Source of the DNA: Nonomuraea sp. NEAU-A123
GTDB lineage: Bacteria > Actinomycetota > Actinomycetes > Streptosporangiales > Streptosporangiaceae
NCBI RefSeq assembly: GCF_018603905.1
Contig: NZ_JAHFZZ010000001.1
Location: 434,001 to 498,000, forward strand
DNA length: 64,000 nucleotides
Reading direction: 5' to 3'
Shown: piece after piece, positions 8,514 through 19,994 of the stretch
Layout: each line of letters opens with the position of its first letter
Position numbering within the stretch: the stretch's first letter is position 1
Program-made: the position numbers and the translations under genes
Notes under the pieces: generated by a model
The model's database searches: none
The model's input: the letters and a program-made list of their open reading frames with translations, nothing else
Told to the model about the DNA's origin: nothing

Positions 8514-8777
8514 TCAGCGGTGGTCTTCCGCGCGCAGCCCGGCCCGGGGGGCGTCGATCACGACGTCGGTGACGATGTCGAAGACGAGGGCGAGGATTGC
8601 GCCCACGACGAACACGCCGCCCCCGATCCAGACGAGCGTCCAGTTGGCGGCGGTCAATCCATAGCCGGCGACGGCGGTGCCGAGCACCATCACGGTCACC
8701 GCGAGCCATGAGGACGCACGGCCGCCATGGCTGCCGAGATTCTCCGCATGCTCTGACTTGCGCCCCTCAACCATCAC
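8514..8777 (-). CDS. Small membrane protein, HGxxPAAW-like family
   Basis: The 87-residue protein has an N-terminal HGGRASSW stretch resembling the HGxxPAAW signature of a small actinobacterial membrane family. Two hydrophobic helices follow (WLAVTVMVLGTAVAGYGL and LVWIGGGVFVVGAILALVF), then a short charged tail. No function is known to me. It is divergent from secA. The start may be the first or second of two adjacent ATG codons. The 194 bases between it and the glycosylase gene hold nothing recognisable. Confidence 0.72.
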   Translation of the reverse strand: MMVEGRKSEHAENLGSHGGRASSWLAVTVMVLGTAVAGYGLTAANWTLVWIGGGVFVVGAILALVFDIVTDVVIDAPRAGLRAEDHR

Positions 8778-8997
8778 AAATCCTTCCCTTTACCGGATAT
8801 ACCGCTAATGGTGCGAACCGGCGGCTTACCGGCATACGCTCTGCCTAACCCCATTCTCCCAGACGGGTCCGACGCTCTCGTCGTCGCGGTGGCTGTGTCT
8901 GGTTGCGGAACCGCCTACGATGGCAACGGGGAAGTTTGTCTCAGCCTCTCCTCCTGGCGGCGCCGCCGGGGTAGACCTGCGAGGAGCTTTACATAAA

Positions 8998-11790
<2,793 letters not shown>

Positions 11791-11807
11791 CACGCCCAGT
11801 GCTGTGA

Positions 11808-11839
11808 AAGAGGCCCTCGCCGCGCGGCGGGGGCCTCTT
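11808..11839 (+). terminator. Rho-independent-type terminator of secA
   Basis: Eighteen bases after the secA stop, AAGAGGCCC and GGGCCTCTT arms, extended by a GC-rich inner stem (CGCCGCGCGGCG), form a long hairpin. It lacks a clear T-run, as is common in this group. Confidence 0.8.
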
Positions 11840-11890
11840 CGCGTGTCAGGCCGTCTCGAAACGCTGCGTCAGGCTGTCTCGAATGCCGCG

Positions 11891-12292
11891 TCAGGCGGTC
11901 TCGAAGTCCGTGCACAGCCATTGCACGCCGCGCCGCTCCAGCCGGACGGCCAGCACGTGGCTGCGTTCGCCGCAGTGGACGAGCAGGCACATCTCGACCG
12001 CGCCGTCCTTGGGCTCCTTCACGTGCGGGCTGCCCACGAACGGCGGCCGTTTCGCTTCGATCATCCGCCCCGCCCGGACGAGCTCACGGTAGGCCCGCTC
12101 GGTGAGCCGGTCGGCGACACTCTCGGCCGGCCGCCGCCCCGCGAGCACCTCGGCCAGCGCCTGGCCGAGCGACCTCAGCTTGCGCTCGTCGGGGATGGCC
12201 CCCGGCGGCCCCCACACGAGCGGGTCGGAAACGGCATGCGGAAGAGATGACACGGGGCCTCCAATGTCATAGGGGGAGAGGGATCGATACAT
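11891..12292 (-). CDS. Rv3235 family protein
   Basis: The conserved part is about 133 residues. A helical region (RSLGQALAEVLAGRRPAESV, then LTERAYRELVRAG) is followed by a beta-rich C-terminus ending in an Rv3235-type VLAVRLERRGVQWLCTDFETA block. This resembles the uncharacterised family found near secA in mycobacteria and other actinobacteria. The frame stays open back to 12610, but that extension runs into a dispersed repeat, so I prefer the ATG at 12292. Function unknown. It is convergent with secA. Confidence 0.7.
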   Translation of the reverse strand: MYRSLSPYDIGGPVSSLPHAVSDPLVWGPPGAIPDERKLRSLGQALAEVLAGRRPAESVADRLTERAYRELVRAGRMIEAKRPPFVGSPHVKEPKDGAVEMCLLVHCGERSHVLAVRLERRGVQWLCTDFETA

Positions 12293-12508
12293 AGAGTTTC
12301 CGGCCCCGCCCCCAAATACGTCGGCCGCCAACTTTCCCGCCAGGGCCGCAGTTTCGCGGTGATTCGCGAACAAGATCACCACAAGTTGGAGCGGTGCAAA
12401 CCAACGCTCATCACGATTTCGGTCCCGCCAACCCCGCCACCGACCCGCCCAGAACAAATCCGGCCTGCCCAGACGCTCCGCTGCCGCCGCCCGTAACCGC
12501 CTGGGCGG

Positions 12509-12626
12509 TAGGCCCCGGCCAAGAAGACGCACGTCACGGCGGCCAGCCACCTCCACCGGAGGAGCGTGCCCCCGGACAGAACTCAGCCACGTATGGCGGG
12601 TGGGGCCCACCGGGCTTGCCGTAAAA
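12509..12626 (-). repeat. Interspersed 3'-gene repeat, copy A
   Basis: Read on the minus strand, it begins eight bases after the nagE stop with a T-run and ACGGC, then GCCCGGTGGGCCC, the CTCCTCCGGTGGAGG hairpin core, and GACGTGCGTCTTCTTGGCC. It matches copies at 45609-45755 and 47879-48012. Terminal arms GGCCAGCC (12541-12548) and GGCTTGCC (12613-12620) are near-perfect inverted repeats. The 12293-12508 stretch beyond it shows no gene. Confidence 0.8.
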
Positions 12627-12634
12627 AATGGAAG

Positions 12635-13945
12635 TTATTCGCCCGAGTCGACGTCAGGTTCGGGCTCGCGACCGGGAGTCATGATGTTGAGTTTGCGGAT
12701 GAGAAAAGTGAAGACCACGTAATAGACCACGCTATAGATCACCCCGAGCAGCAGGATCCCCGGCAAATTGCGGGTGTTCGACTTGCTGGCGTTGAGGAGC
12801 ATGTCGAGCAGTCCCGCGGAGAAGCCGAAGCCCAACTGCCCGCCGATGAGTGTGGTGAGCGCCATCGCCAGACCGGTCAGCACCGCGTGTACGGCCAGCA
12901 GCACCGGCGCCACGAAGATGAACGCGAACTCGATCGGCTCGGTGATGCCGGTGACGAACGAGGCCAGCCCGGCCGACAGCATGATGCCGCCCACGGCCGC
13001 CCGCCGGTGCGGAGGCGCGGCCCGCCACATGGCCAGCGCGGCGGCCGGCAGTGCGAACATCATGATCGGGAAGAACCCGGCCATGAACTGGCCGGAGTGC
13101 GGGGCGCCGCCGAAGTAGCAGTTCCAGTCGCCGCCGAGGACCTGGCCGCCGACCTCGCACTGCGGGACCACGTACCAGACGATGGAGTTCACGAAGTGGT
13201 GCAGGCCGAGCGGGATCAGCAGCCGGTTGATCAGGCCGTAGATGCCGGTGCCCAGCGGTCCGAGCGTGGTCAGGGCCTCGCCCGCGTGGCCGATCCACTC
13301 GCCGAGTATCGGCCACACCCAGCCGATGAGCACGCCGAGCAGCAGCGCCGCGATCGAGGTGATGATCGGGACGAACCGGCGCCCGCCGAAGAAGGCCAGC
13401 CAGGACGGCAGCTTGATCCGGTGGAAGCGCTGCCAGAGCATGGCGGTGACCAGCCCGATCATGATGCCGCCGAGCACCTGGGTGGGGTTCTGCATGCCGT
13501 AGTTGATGATCTCCTTGACGCCCTGAGGCTGCTCGGCCCTGATCAGGACCGTGTTCCTGATGGCCGAGCCGAAGAACATCACCTTGGTCACGCGGTCGAA
13601 CACCAGGTAGCCGACCACCGCGGCGAGCGCGGTCGAGCCGTCGGACTTGCGGGCGAACCCGATCGCCACCCCCACCGCGAACAGCAGCGGCAGGTTCTCG
13701 AACAGCGCCGCACCGGCGGCGGCCAGCACCTCGGCGACCTGGTTCATCCAGCCGAAGCCGGCCACGTCGGCCAGGCCGCCGGGATCGGCGCCGTTGGAGC
13801 CGAGCATGTCGGGCTGGCCGAAGCGGAGCAGCAGCGCGGCGGCGGGCAGGGCGGCGATGGGCAGCATGAGTGAGCGGCCCAGCCGCTGGAGCACGTTCAT
13901 GACGCGTGAGAACGGCGAAGGCTTGGCGGCGGTGGTCTCGTTCAC
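12635..13945 (-). CDS. nagE: PTS EIIC permease, N-acetylglucosamine/glucose family
   Basis: The 436-residue polytopic membrane protein is a PTS EIIC domain without fused EIIB or EIIA: N-terminal LMLPIAALPAAALLLRFG, about ten hydrophobic segments, the conserved GLHHFVNSIVWY, and TGITEPIEFAFIFVAP near the C-terminus. It forms the sugar channel; the separate EIIB and EIIA proteins lie across the divergent promoter. The GTG start follows GGAGGAA. It is 24 bases downstream of the dasR-type gene, so the two probably form one transcript. N-acetylglucosamine as substrate is inferred from the DasR/NagZ/SIS context. Confidence 0.9.
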   Translation of the reverse strand: MNETTAAKPSPFSRVMNVLQRLGRSLMLPIAALPAAALLLRFGQPDMLGSNGADPGGLADVAGFGWMNQVAEVLAAAGAALFENLPLLFAVGVAIGFARKSDGSTALAAVVGYLVFDRVTKVMFFGSAIRNTVLIRAEQPQGVKEIINYGMQNPTQVLGGIMIGLVTAMLWQRFHRIKLPSWLAFFGGRRFVPIITSIAALLLGVLIGWVWPILGEWIGHAGEALTTLGPLGTGIYGLINRLLIPLGLHHFVNSIVWYVVPQCEVGGQVLGGDWNCYFGGAPHSGQFMAGFFPIMMFALPAAALAMWRAAPPHRRAAVGGIMLSAGLASFVTGITEPIEFAFIFVAPVLLAVHAVLTGLAMALTTLIGGQLGFGFSAGLLDMLLNASKSNTRNLPGILLLGVIYSVVYYVVFTFLIRKLNIMTPGREPEPDVDSGE

Positions 13946-13969
13946 CGGGGGTTCCTCCGGATCGGGCCC

Positions 13970-14710
13970 TCAGCCCCGTCTGGTGGGCGTTTCCAGAATG
14001 GTGCGCAGCTGGTAGCGGTCCGCGCGATAGGTGGACACGCCCAGCTCCGCGCAGACGCCGCCGGAGAAGGATCTGCGCTGCAACAGTAGTACGGCCCCGC
14101 CCCGGGCGAGCTTGAGCAGGTCGGCGTCGCTCGGATCGGCGATGCCCCCGTCGATGGTCAGCTCGCCGGCGTCCATGACCAGCCCGTAGCGGCTCTCCAG
14201 CAGCTCGTAGAGGGACCTGCCCGACAGGTCGTGCTCGGCCAGGTCGGGGGCGAGCTTGACCGGGATGTGCGCCCGCTCGATGGACAGCGGCTCGCCGTCG
14301 GCGGTCCGCAGCCGCTCGATGAAGTGCACTTCCTCGCCGGGCTGGATGCCCAGCTCCTTGGCAAGGTGGGCGCTGGCGCGTACGACCCTTCTGTCCAGGT
14401 CGCGCGAGCCCGGCTCCATGCCGCGCGCCCGCATGTCGTCGGTGAACGACGTGAGTTGCAGCGCCAGTTCGATCTTGGGTCGGGCCACGAACGTGCCCTT
14501 GCCGGGCACCCGGTGCAGGCGGCCCTCGGACACCAGGTGGTCGACCGCCTGCCGGACGGTCATCCTGGACAGGCCGAAGCGCTGGCAGAGCTCCCGTTCG
14601 GACGGGATCGCCGCGCCGATGCTCAGCTCGTCGCTGTCGATGAGATCCAGCAGGATCTCGCGGAGCTGGAAGTACTTGGGCACCGGGCTGTCCGGATCGA
14701 TGTGCGCCAC
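13970..14710 (-). CDS. dasR: DasR-type GntR/HutC family regulator
   Basis: The 246-residue protein has a GntR winged helix (PKYFQLREILLDLID, IPSERELCQRFGLSRMTVRQ, GKGTFVARPK) and a C-terminal UTRA effector domain. It matches DasR, the repressor of aminosugar uptake that responds to glucosamine-6-phosphate and binds dre operators. A perfect dre-type palindrome lies 46 bases upstream of the start, so autoregulation and control of the divergent SIS-PTS operon are likely. In Streptomyces DasR also influences antibiotic genes; that is not visible here. Confidence 0.9.
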   Translation of the reverse strand: MAHIDPDSPVPKYFQLREILLDLIDSDELSIGAAIPSERELCQRFGLSRMTVRQAVDHLVSEGRLHRVPGKGTFVARPKIELALQLTSFTDDMRARGMEPGSRDLDRRVVRASAHLAKELGIQPGEEVHFIERLRTADGEPLSIERAHIPVKLAPDLAEHDLSGRSLYELLESRYGLVMDAGELTIDGGIADPSDADLLKLARGGAVLLLQRRSFSGGVCAELGVSTYRADRYQLRTILETPTRRG

Positions 14711-14756
14711 GGATCCTCCCCTCGATCTGACCTGGGCAATGAGCTATGGTTCGTAC

Positions 14757-14778
14757 TGGTCTAGTCCGGACTAGACCA
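14757..14778. promoter_or_regulatory. dre-type operator, perfect 22-bp palindrome
   Basis: TGGTCTAGTCC is followed directly by its exact reverse complement. The published dre core is TGGTCTAGACCA; here two half-overlapping dre sites share the centre. It sits between dasR-nagE and the SIS-PTS operon, where one site could serve both promoters. Confidence 0.85.
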
Positions 14779-14823
14779 CATGTCGTAAAACAGGGTCAAG
14801 TCTGCACGGTAACGATTTGAGGG

Positions 14824-15861
14824 ATGATGACCACCAAGATGCGCAGCGAGATCGCCGAGCAGCCCCAGGCGCTGCGGGCCACGCTCGACTCCCTGCTCCC
14901 CAGGGTCGGCGAGGTGAGAGCACTGGGCGAGCAGACCCGGCAACTGCTGTTCATCGCGCGTGGCACCTCCGACAATGCCGCAGTCTACGGCCGCTACCTG
15001 GTCGAAGCCCGCACGGGTCGCCTCGCCGCCCTGGCCGCCCCGTCCGTCGCGACGACGTACAAGCGCAAGCTGGACCTCGACGGCGTGCTGGCCGTCGCCA
15101 TCTCGCAGTCGGGGCGGACCGAGGAGATCGTCGAGACGCTGATCTGGGCCAAGGACTGCGGGGCCAGGACGGTCGGCGTGACCAACGGCGGTCCGGACAG
15201 CCCGCTGGCCCAGGCCGCCGACCTGGCGCTGTGCACGCTGGCGGGTGAGGAGAAGGCGGTCCCCGCCACGAAGACCTACACCACCCAGCTCGCCGCGCTG
15301 GCCGTGCTCGCGCTCGGTCTCGGCGCCGACGTGGACGCGGCCGACCTGCAGCGGGTCCCGGAAGCGGTCGAGAAGCTGATCGCCGAGCCGGGTGACCTCG
15401 ACGCGGTCGTCGAGGGCCTGGCCGACAAGCACGGGGCCGTGGTCTCCGCCCGCGGCCTGGCCTTCTCCACCGCGCTGGAGACCGCGCTCAAGCTCAAGGA
15501 GGCGTGCTACCTGCACGCGATGGGCCTGTCGTACGCCGACCTGCTGCACGGGCCGATCGCCGTGGTCGACGCCGAGACCCCCGCCCTGCTGGTCGCCGCC
15601 GAGAACAGCCCGACGCTGTCCGGGACCGTGGCGCTCGCCGAGCGCGTCGTCGCCGCGGGCGCCGCGGCCTTCACCATCGGCGGCGGTCCGGCGCTGGCCC
15701 AGGCGGGTACGGCGGCGCTCAACGGCCCCGACCTGCCCGAGTGGGTCGCGCCCATGGGCCTCATCGTGCCGGGGCAGTTGCTCACCGAGGCGCTGGCCAG
15801 GAGGCTGGGCATCGACCCCGACGCGCCGCGCGGGCTCAACAAGGTGACCCAGACCGACTGA
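14824..15861 (+). CDS. SIS-domain glucosamine-6-phosphate deaminase/isomerase-like protein
   Basis: The 345-residue protein carries two tandem SIS domains like the isomerase half of GlmS, with no glutaminase domain. Visible motifs are FIARGTSDNAAVYGRYL, SQSGRTEEIVET, KTYTTQLAAL, LETALKLKEACYLHA and the terminal LNKVTQTD. The likely reaction is conversion of glucosamine-6-phosphate to fructose-6-phosphate (NagB-II type). It opens the plus-strand PTS operon under the dre palindrome. Two adjacent ATG codons (14824, 14827) are possible starts; the ribosome site is weak (GAGGG). Confidence 0.85.
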   Translation: MMTTKMRSEIAEQPQALRATLDSLLPRVGEVRALGEQTRQLLFIARGTSDNAAVYGRYLVEARTGRLAALAAPSVATTYKRKLDLDGVLAVAISQSGRTEEIVETLIWAKDCGARTVGVTNGGPDSPLAQAADLALCTLAGEEKAVPATKTYTTQLAALAVLALGLGADVDAADLQRVPEAVEKLIAEPGDLDAVVEGLADKHGAVVSARGLAFSTALETALKLKEACYLHAMGLSYADLLHGPIAVVDAETPALLVAAENSPTLSGTVALAERVVAAGAAAFTIGGGPALAQAGTAALNGPDLPEWVAPMGLIVPGQLLTEALARRLGIDPDAPRGLNKVTQTD

Positions 15862-15895
15862 CGTTTAGCCTGGTCGTAACGTACGAGGAGGACGG

Positions 15896-16132
15896 ATGGC
15901 GGCTGATGCCAGCGCGATCATCGCGGGGCTCGGCGGTGCCGACAACATCATCGACATCGAACCCTGCATCACCCGGCTACGGACGGAGGTGCGCGACGTC
16001 TCCAAGGTCGACCAGGCCGCGCTCAAGGCGGCGGGCGCGCACGGCGTCATGGCCGCGGGCAACGTGGTGCAGGTCGTCGTCGGGCCCGAGGCGGACACGA
16101 TCGCCAGCGACATCGAGGACATCATCGGCTAG
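15896..16132 (+). CDS. PTS EIIB domain protein (glucose/N-acetylglucosamine family)
   Basis: This 78-residue free EIIB has the phosphocysteine motif EPCITRLR (Cys near residue 23) and the typical ending VGPEADTIASDIEDIIG. It takes phosphate from EIIA and passes it to sugar in the EIIC permease. A strong GAGGAGG site precedes the ATG. It lies 34 bases after the SIS gene and 11 before EIIA, consistent with one operon. Confidence 0.92.
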   Translation: MAADASAIIAGLGGADNIIDIEPCITRLRTEVRDVSKVDQAALKAAGAHGVMAAGNVVQVVVGPEADTIASDIEDIIG

Positions 16133-16143
16133 AGGGCGAGACC

Positions 16144-16590
16144 ATGACGACTGTTCTCGCCCCGGTCGAGGGGGTGGCCGTGGGGCTGTCGGCCGTGCCC
16201 GATCCGGTGTTCTCCGCGGGCATGGTCGGGCCGGGAACGGCGATAGATCCAGCGCGGGGACCGGGCACGGCCGTAGCCCCGATAACAGGAAAAATCATGA
16301 AATTGCATCCGCATGCCTACGTCATCGTGGGGGACGACGGCAAGGGCGTGCTGGTGCATCTGGGCATCGATACGGTTCAGCTGAAGGGGAAGGGATTCGA
16401 GCTTCTCGCGGCCGAGGGTGACCGGGTGTGCGCGGGCCAGCCCGTGGTGGCCTGGGACCCGGCCGCGATCGAGGCCGGTGGCCGCTCGCCGGTCTGCCCG
16501 GTGGTGGCGCTCGACGCGCCCGCCGGTTCGGTGACGGCCATGGCCGGCGGGTCCGTACACGCCGGAGACGAGCTTTTTCTCTGGGATTAG
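16144..16590 (+). CDS. crr: PTS EIIA, glucose family
   Basis: The 148-residue EIIA(Glc)-type protein has the phosphohistidine motif VLVHLGIDTVQLKG and the conserved segments VAPITGKIMKLHPHAYVI and GDELFLWD. It transfers phosphate from HPr to EIIB. As a stand-alone EIIA it may also have regulatory targets, as Crr does in enteric bacteria; here that is inference. It lies between EIIB and ptsH. Confidence 0.92.
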   Translation: MTTVLAPVEGVAVGLSAVPDPVFSAGMVGPGTAIDPARGPGTAVAPITGKIMKLHPHAYVIVGDDGKGVLVHLGIDTVQLKGKGFELLAAEGDRVCAGQPVVAWDPAAIEAGGRSPVCPVVALDAPAGSVTAMAGGSVHAGDELFLWD

Positions 16591-16613
16591 GGCCAGAGCA
16601 CGATCTGGGTCCG

Positions 16614-16629
16614 GGTGGTCCGGACCGGT
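16614..16629. promoter_or_regulatory. dre-like operator upstream of ptsH
   Basis: GGTGGTCCGGACCGGT contains the perfect inverted repeat GGTCCGGACC and matches the dre pattern except at the centre and edge. It lies 17 bases before the ptsH ATG, suggesting an internal DasR-controlled promoter for ptsH-ptsI. Confidence 0.55.
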
Positions 16630-16645
16630 GGACAAGGAGGAGTAC

Positions 16646-16906
16646 ATGGCCGAGCGCAAGGTCACCGTGGCGGCGGAAGTAGGCTTGCACGCCCGCCCGG
16701 CGGCGACGTTCGTGCAGACCGCAGTCAAGGCCCCGATGGACATCACCGTGACCAAGGGCGTAGGAGGCACGCCGGTCAACGGCAAGAGCATCCTGCAGAT
16801 CCTGGGGCTGGACGTCCGGCAGGGCGAGGACATCGTGATCAGGGCCGAGGGTGAGGGCGCCGACGAGGTGCTCGACCAGTTGGCGGCGATCGCCGGGACG
16901 CCATGA
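16646..16906 (+). CDS. ptsH: HPr phosphocarrier protein
   Basis: The 86-residue HPr has the active-site histidine in VGLHARPAATF and the regulatory-serine region VNGKSILQILGL. I choose ATG 16646 because AAGGAGG sits seven bases upstream; an in-frame GTG at 16628 would add six residues. The gene overlaps the ptsI start by four bases (ATGA). HPr relays phosphate from EI to all PTS EIIA proteins, so this locus carries general as well as sugar-specific components. Confidence 0.95.
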   Translation: MAERKVTVAAEVGLHARPAATFVQTAVKAPMDITVTKGVGGTPVNGKSILQILGLDVRQGEDIVIRAEGEGADEVLDQLAAIAGTP

Positions 16907-18615
16907 ACCTGCGGGGGGCCGGGGTCAGCCCGGGGATCGGGATGGGTGCCGCGTACGTGCTGACCGGCGCCGTACCCGAACCTGTCGCCGGCTCCACGTA
17001 CGAGGGCCCGCCCGAGCCGGAGCGGGAGCGGGCGGTGGCCGCGCTCAGGCAGGTGGCGGGAGAGCTGGAGGCCTGCGGCAACCGGGCCGGCGGCGAGGCC
17101 AAGGAGATCCTCAAGGCCCAAGCGCTGATCGCCGAGGACCCCGGCCTGGTGGTGGGGGTCAAGGCGCTGATCGACGAGGGGATCGCGGCTCCCCGGGCGG
17201 TCTACCAAGCTTTCGCGAAATATCGGGACATGCTGGCTAGTGCGGGCGGGTACCTCGGCGAACGCGTCGCCGACCTGGACGACATCAGGGACCGCGTGAT
17301 CGCCCGCCTCACGGGCCACCCCCTGCCGGCCCCGCCCCCCGACCTCGGCACAGGCGAGCCGTACGTGCTGATCGCCATCGATCTGGCGCCCGCCGACACC
17401 GCGTTGCTGTCGAAGGACGTGGTGGCCGCGTTCGTGACCGAGGGCGGCGGGCCGACCAGCCACACCGCGATCCTGTCCAGGGCGATGGGCGTGCCCGCCG
17501 TCGTGGCCTGTCCGGGCGCGACCGAGATCCCGCCCGGCACCCGGGTGCTGGTCGACGGCAACACCGGAGAGGTACGCCTGGAGCCCACCGAGTCCGACGT
17601 GGCCCGGCACGTCAGTGCGAACGACGCCAGGCGGCAACGGATGACGACCGGCGGCCCCGGCCGGACCCGCGACGGCTACCTGGTGCAACTACTGGCCAAC
17701 ATCGGCGGCCCGGGCGACCTCGACGGGGCGCTGGCGGCCGGGGCGGAGGGGGTCGGGCTCTATCGCACCGAGTTCCTCTTCCTCGGGCGACCCGAGGCGC
17801 CATCGGTGGCGGAGCAGGAGCAGGCCTATCGGGCGGCGCTGGCGGCGTTCCCGGGCGGAAAAGTGGTGGTGCGGACGCTGGATGCCGGAGCCGACAAGCC
17901 GCTGGCGTTCCTGCCGCCGGCCGCGCCCGAGCCGAACCCGGCCCTCGGCGAGCGCGGCCTGCGGCTGTTCGAGAAGTTCCCGAAGGTGATGGACGCCCAG
18001 TTGGAGGCGCTGTCCGTGGCGGCGGCGGTGGATCGGGCCGGCGCGGTCCGGGCGGGCACGGCGGCGGCCGAGCTCCAGGTGATGGCTCCGATGGTCGCCA
18101 CGGCCCAGGAGGCCAAGTGGTTCGCCGACGCCTGCCACACCAGGGGGCTCCCGCAGGCGGGTGTGATGATCGAGATTCCGGCGGCGGCGCTGCGGGCGGA
18201 GAGCCTGGTCACGGTGGTCGACTTCGTGTCGATCGGGACCAATGACCTGTCGCAGTACACCTTCGCCGCCGACCGCCAGTCCGGCGCGCTGGGCTCGTTG
18301 CAGGATCCGTGGCAGCCCGCGCTGCTCGACCTCGTCGCCATGACCGCCACGGCCGCCGCCGACAACGGCAAACCGTGCGGCGTCTGCGGGGAGTCGGCCG
18401 CCGACCCGGCCATGGCCTGCGTGCTCGTGGGGCTCGGGGTGACCACGCTGTCCATGGGCGCCGCCGCGCTGCCGGCCGTACGGACGGGGCTGGGTGCGCA
18501 CACACTGGACCAGTGCCAGCTAGCCGCGCAGGCGGCACGGGGGGCCAGTACGGCGGCGCACGCCCGCGCGGCGGCCCGCTCGCACCTGCCCGGCCTCGTC
18601 CCGCTGGGCGTCTAG
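16903..18615 (+). CDS. ptsI: PTS enzyme I (phosphoenolpyruvate-protein phosphotransferase)
   Basis: The 570-residue EI shows the phosphohistidine motif GGGPTSHTAILSRAMG, the nucleotide-like domain VDGNTGEVRLEPTE, and the PEP-binding barrel with GVGLYRTEFLF, MIEIPAAALRA and the active cysteine in CGVCGESA. It starts the PTS cascade by autophosphorylation from phosphoenolpyruvate. Its start overlaps the ptsH stop (ATGA), showing coupling. Confidence 0.95.
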   Translation: MNLRGAGVSPGIGMGAAYVLTGAVPEPVAGSTYEGPPEPERERAVAALRQVAGELEACGNRAGGEAKEILKAQALIAEDPGLVVGVKALIDEGIAAPRAVYQAFAKYRDMLASAGGYLGERVADLDDIRDRVIARLTGHPLPAPPPDLGTGEPYVLIAIDLAPADTALLSKDVVAAFVTEGGGPTSHTAILSRAMGVPAVVACPGATEIPPGTRVLVDGNTGEVRLEPTESDVARHVSANDARRQRMTTGGPGRTRDGYLVQLLANIGGPGDLDGALAAGAEGVGLYRTEFLFLGRPEAPSVAEQEQAYRAALAAFPGGKVVVRTLDAGADKPLAFLPPAAPEPNPALGERGLRLFEKFPKVMDAQLEALSVAAAVDRAGAVRAGTAAAELQVMAPMVATAQEAKWFADACHTRGLPQAGVMIEIPAAALRAESLVTVVDFVSIGTNDLSQYTFAADRQSGALGSLQDPWQPALLDLVAMTATAAADNGKPCGVCGESAADPAMACVLVGLGVTTLSMGAAALPAVRTGLGAHTLDQCQLAAQAARGASTAAHARAAARSHLPGLVPLGV

Positions 18616-18686
18616 GAGCGCTGAGCGGACGCCGGAAGGACGGCTTGTGGTCCGGGCGTCTCGCGGGCATGGATACCGTTGGGAGC

Positions 18687-19994
18687 ATGCTTCGACGGAC
18701 AGGTACGACCGGGCTCCTGGTGATGGCTCTCGCGGCATGCGCCGGTGGTGGTGGCGCTCCGGCGGGCGCCGCTCCGGCGACCAGGCCCGAGGTGGCGACC
18801 CCGGCCACGACCCAGCCGACCCAGCCGACTCAGCCGAGCTCCTCGCAGAGCAGCGAGAGCGACGACCTGCGGCTGGTCGTGTCGAAGATGAGCGTGGAGG
18901 AGAAGGTCGGCCAGCTTTTCATGCCGGTCCTGTACGGCACGGCGCCCGGCACCGTGTCGGGCGAGAACCAGGCGAGGTACGGCGCCCAGACCCCGGCCAA
19001 GGTGGTCGCCAGATACCACCTCGGCGGCGTGATCCTTTTCCCGGCCAACATCAAGAGCGTCGACCAGGTCGTCAACCTGACCAACGGGCTGCAGCAGGCG
19101 TCCAAGAGAGTCCCGCTGCTGATCGGCACCGACCAGGAGAACGGCCTGGTGTCCCGGATGGGCGCGCTGATGACCGACTTCCCCGGCGCCTCCGAGGTGG
19201 GCTCGACCAAGGACACCGCGCTCGCGCGGGCCGTGGCCAAGGCCACCGGCGAGGAGCTGCGCGCGGTCGGCGTGAACCTGGACTTCGCCCCGGTCGCCGA
19301 CGTGAACGTCGACCCGCGGAACCCGGTCATCGGCAAGCGCGCCTTCGGCGACCAGCCGGGCGAGGTGGCCAAGATGGTGGCCGCGTCGGTCAAGGGCTTC
19401 AGGGACGCCAAGGTCGCCGCCACCGCCAAGCACTTCCCCGGCCACGGCGACACCAACATCGACAGCCACACCGGGCTGCCGGTGATCAAGCACACGAAGG
19501 AGCAGTGGGAGCGGATCGACGCGCCGCCGTTCAAGGCCGCGATCGCCGCCGGCGTCGACGCCGTGATGAGCGCGCACATCGTCTTCCCCAAGCTCGACCC
19601 GTCACGCGACCCCGCGACGCTGTCCAAGCCCATCCTGACCGGGCTGCTCAGGAACAAGCTCGGCTTCCAGGGCGTGATCTCCACCGACGCGCTCAACATG
19701 GAAGGGGTGCGCAAGAAGTACAACGATGCCGAGATCCCCGTGCGCGCCATCCAGGCGGGGGCCGACCTGCTGCTCATGCCGTACGACCTGCCCAAGGCGT
19801 ACAACGGGGTGCTGGCGGCGGTGAAGTCGGGCAAGATCTCGCAGCAGCGTCTCGACGAGTCGGTGACCCGGCTGCTCAAGCTCAAGCAGGCCCGTGGCCT
19901 GCTGCCCAAGGCGCCCGTGGCGTCGGCCGCGCAGGCGGCCAAGGTGCTCCGCAGCGCGGAGCACCGGAAGGTGGCCGCCCGCGTCGCGCGTTAG
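18687..19994 (+). CDS. nagZ: Glycoside hydrolase family 3 lipoprotein, NagZ-like
   Basis: The product is about 435 residues with a lipoprotein signal (basic start, LLVMALAAC, Cys18). The GH3 catalytic domain contains KHFPGHGDTNIDSHTGLPVI, the NagZ-type histidine/aspartate loop, and ISTDALNMEGV with the catalytic Asp. It probably releases N-acetylglucosamine from cell-wall fragments or chitin oligosaccharides outside the membrane, feeding the adjacent PTS. A -10-like TACCGT at 18674-18679 ends seven bases before ATG 18687, suggesting a leaderless message; ATG 18669 is an alternative. Its stop overlaps the convergent atpB stop. Confidence 0.88.
   Translation: MLRRTGTTGLLVMALAACAGGGGAPAGAAPATRPEVATPATTQPTQPTQPSSSQSSESDDLRLVVSKMSVEEKVGQLFMPVLYGTAPGTVSGENQARYGAQTPAKVVARYHLGGVILFPANIKSVDQVVNLTNGLQQASKRVPLLIGTDQENGLVSRMGALMTDFPGASEVGSTKDTALARAVAKATGEELRAVGVNLDFAPVADVNVDPRNPVIGKRAFGDQPGEVAKMVAASVKGFRDAKVAATAKHFPGHGDTNIDSHTGLPVIKHTKEQWERIDAPPFKAAIAAGVDAVMSAHIVFPKLDPSRDPATLSKPILTGLLRNKLGFQGVISTDALNMEGVRKKYNDAEIPVRAIQAGADLLLMPYDLPKAYNGVLAAVKSGKISQQRLDESVTRLLKLKQARGLLPKAPVASAAQAAKVLRSAEHRKVAARVAR

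Noticed and set aside
12293..12610. N-terminal extension of the Rv3235-like protein
   Set aside because: The frame is open but its first ~35 codons are the dispersed repeat, which reads into similar peptides at other copies; the family-like part begins after ATG 12292.
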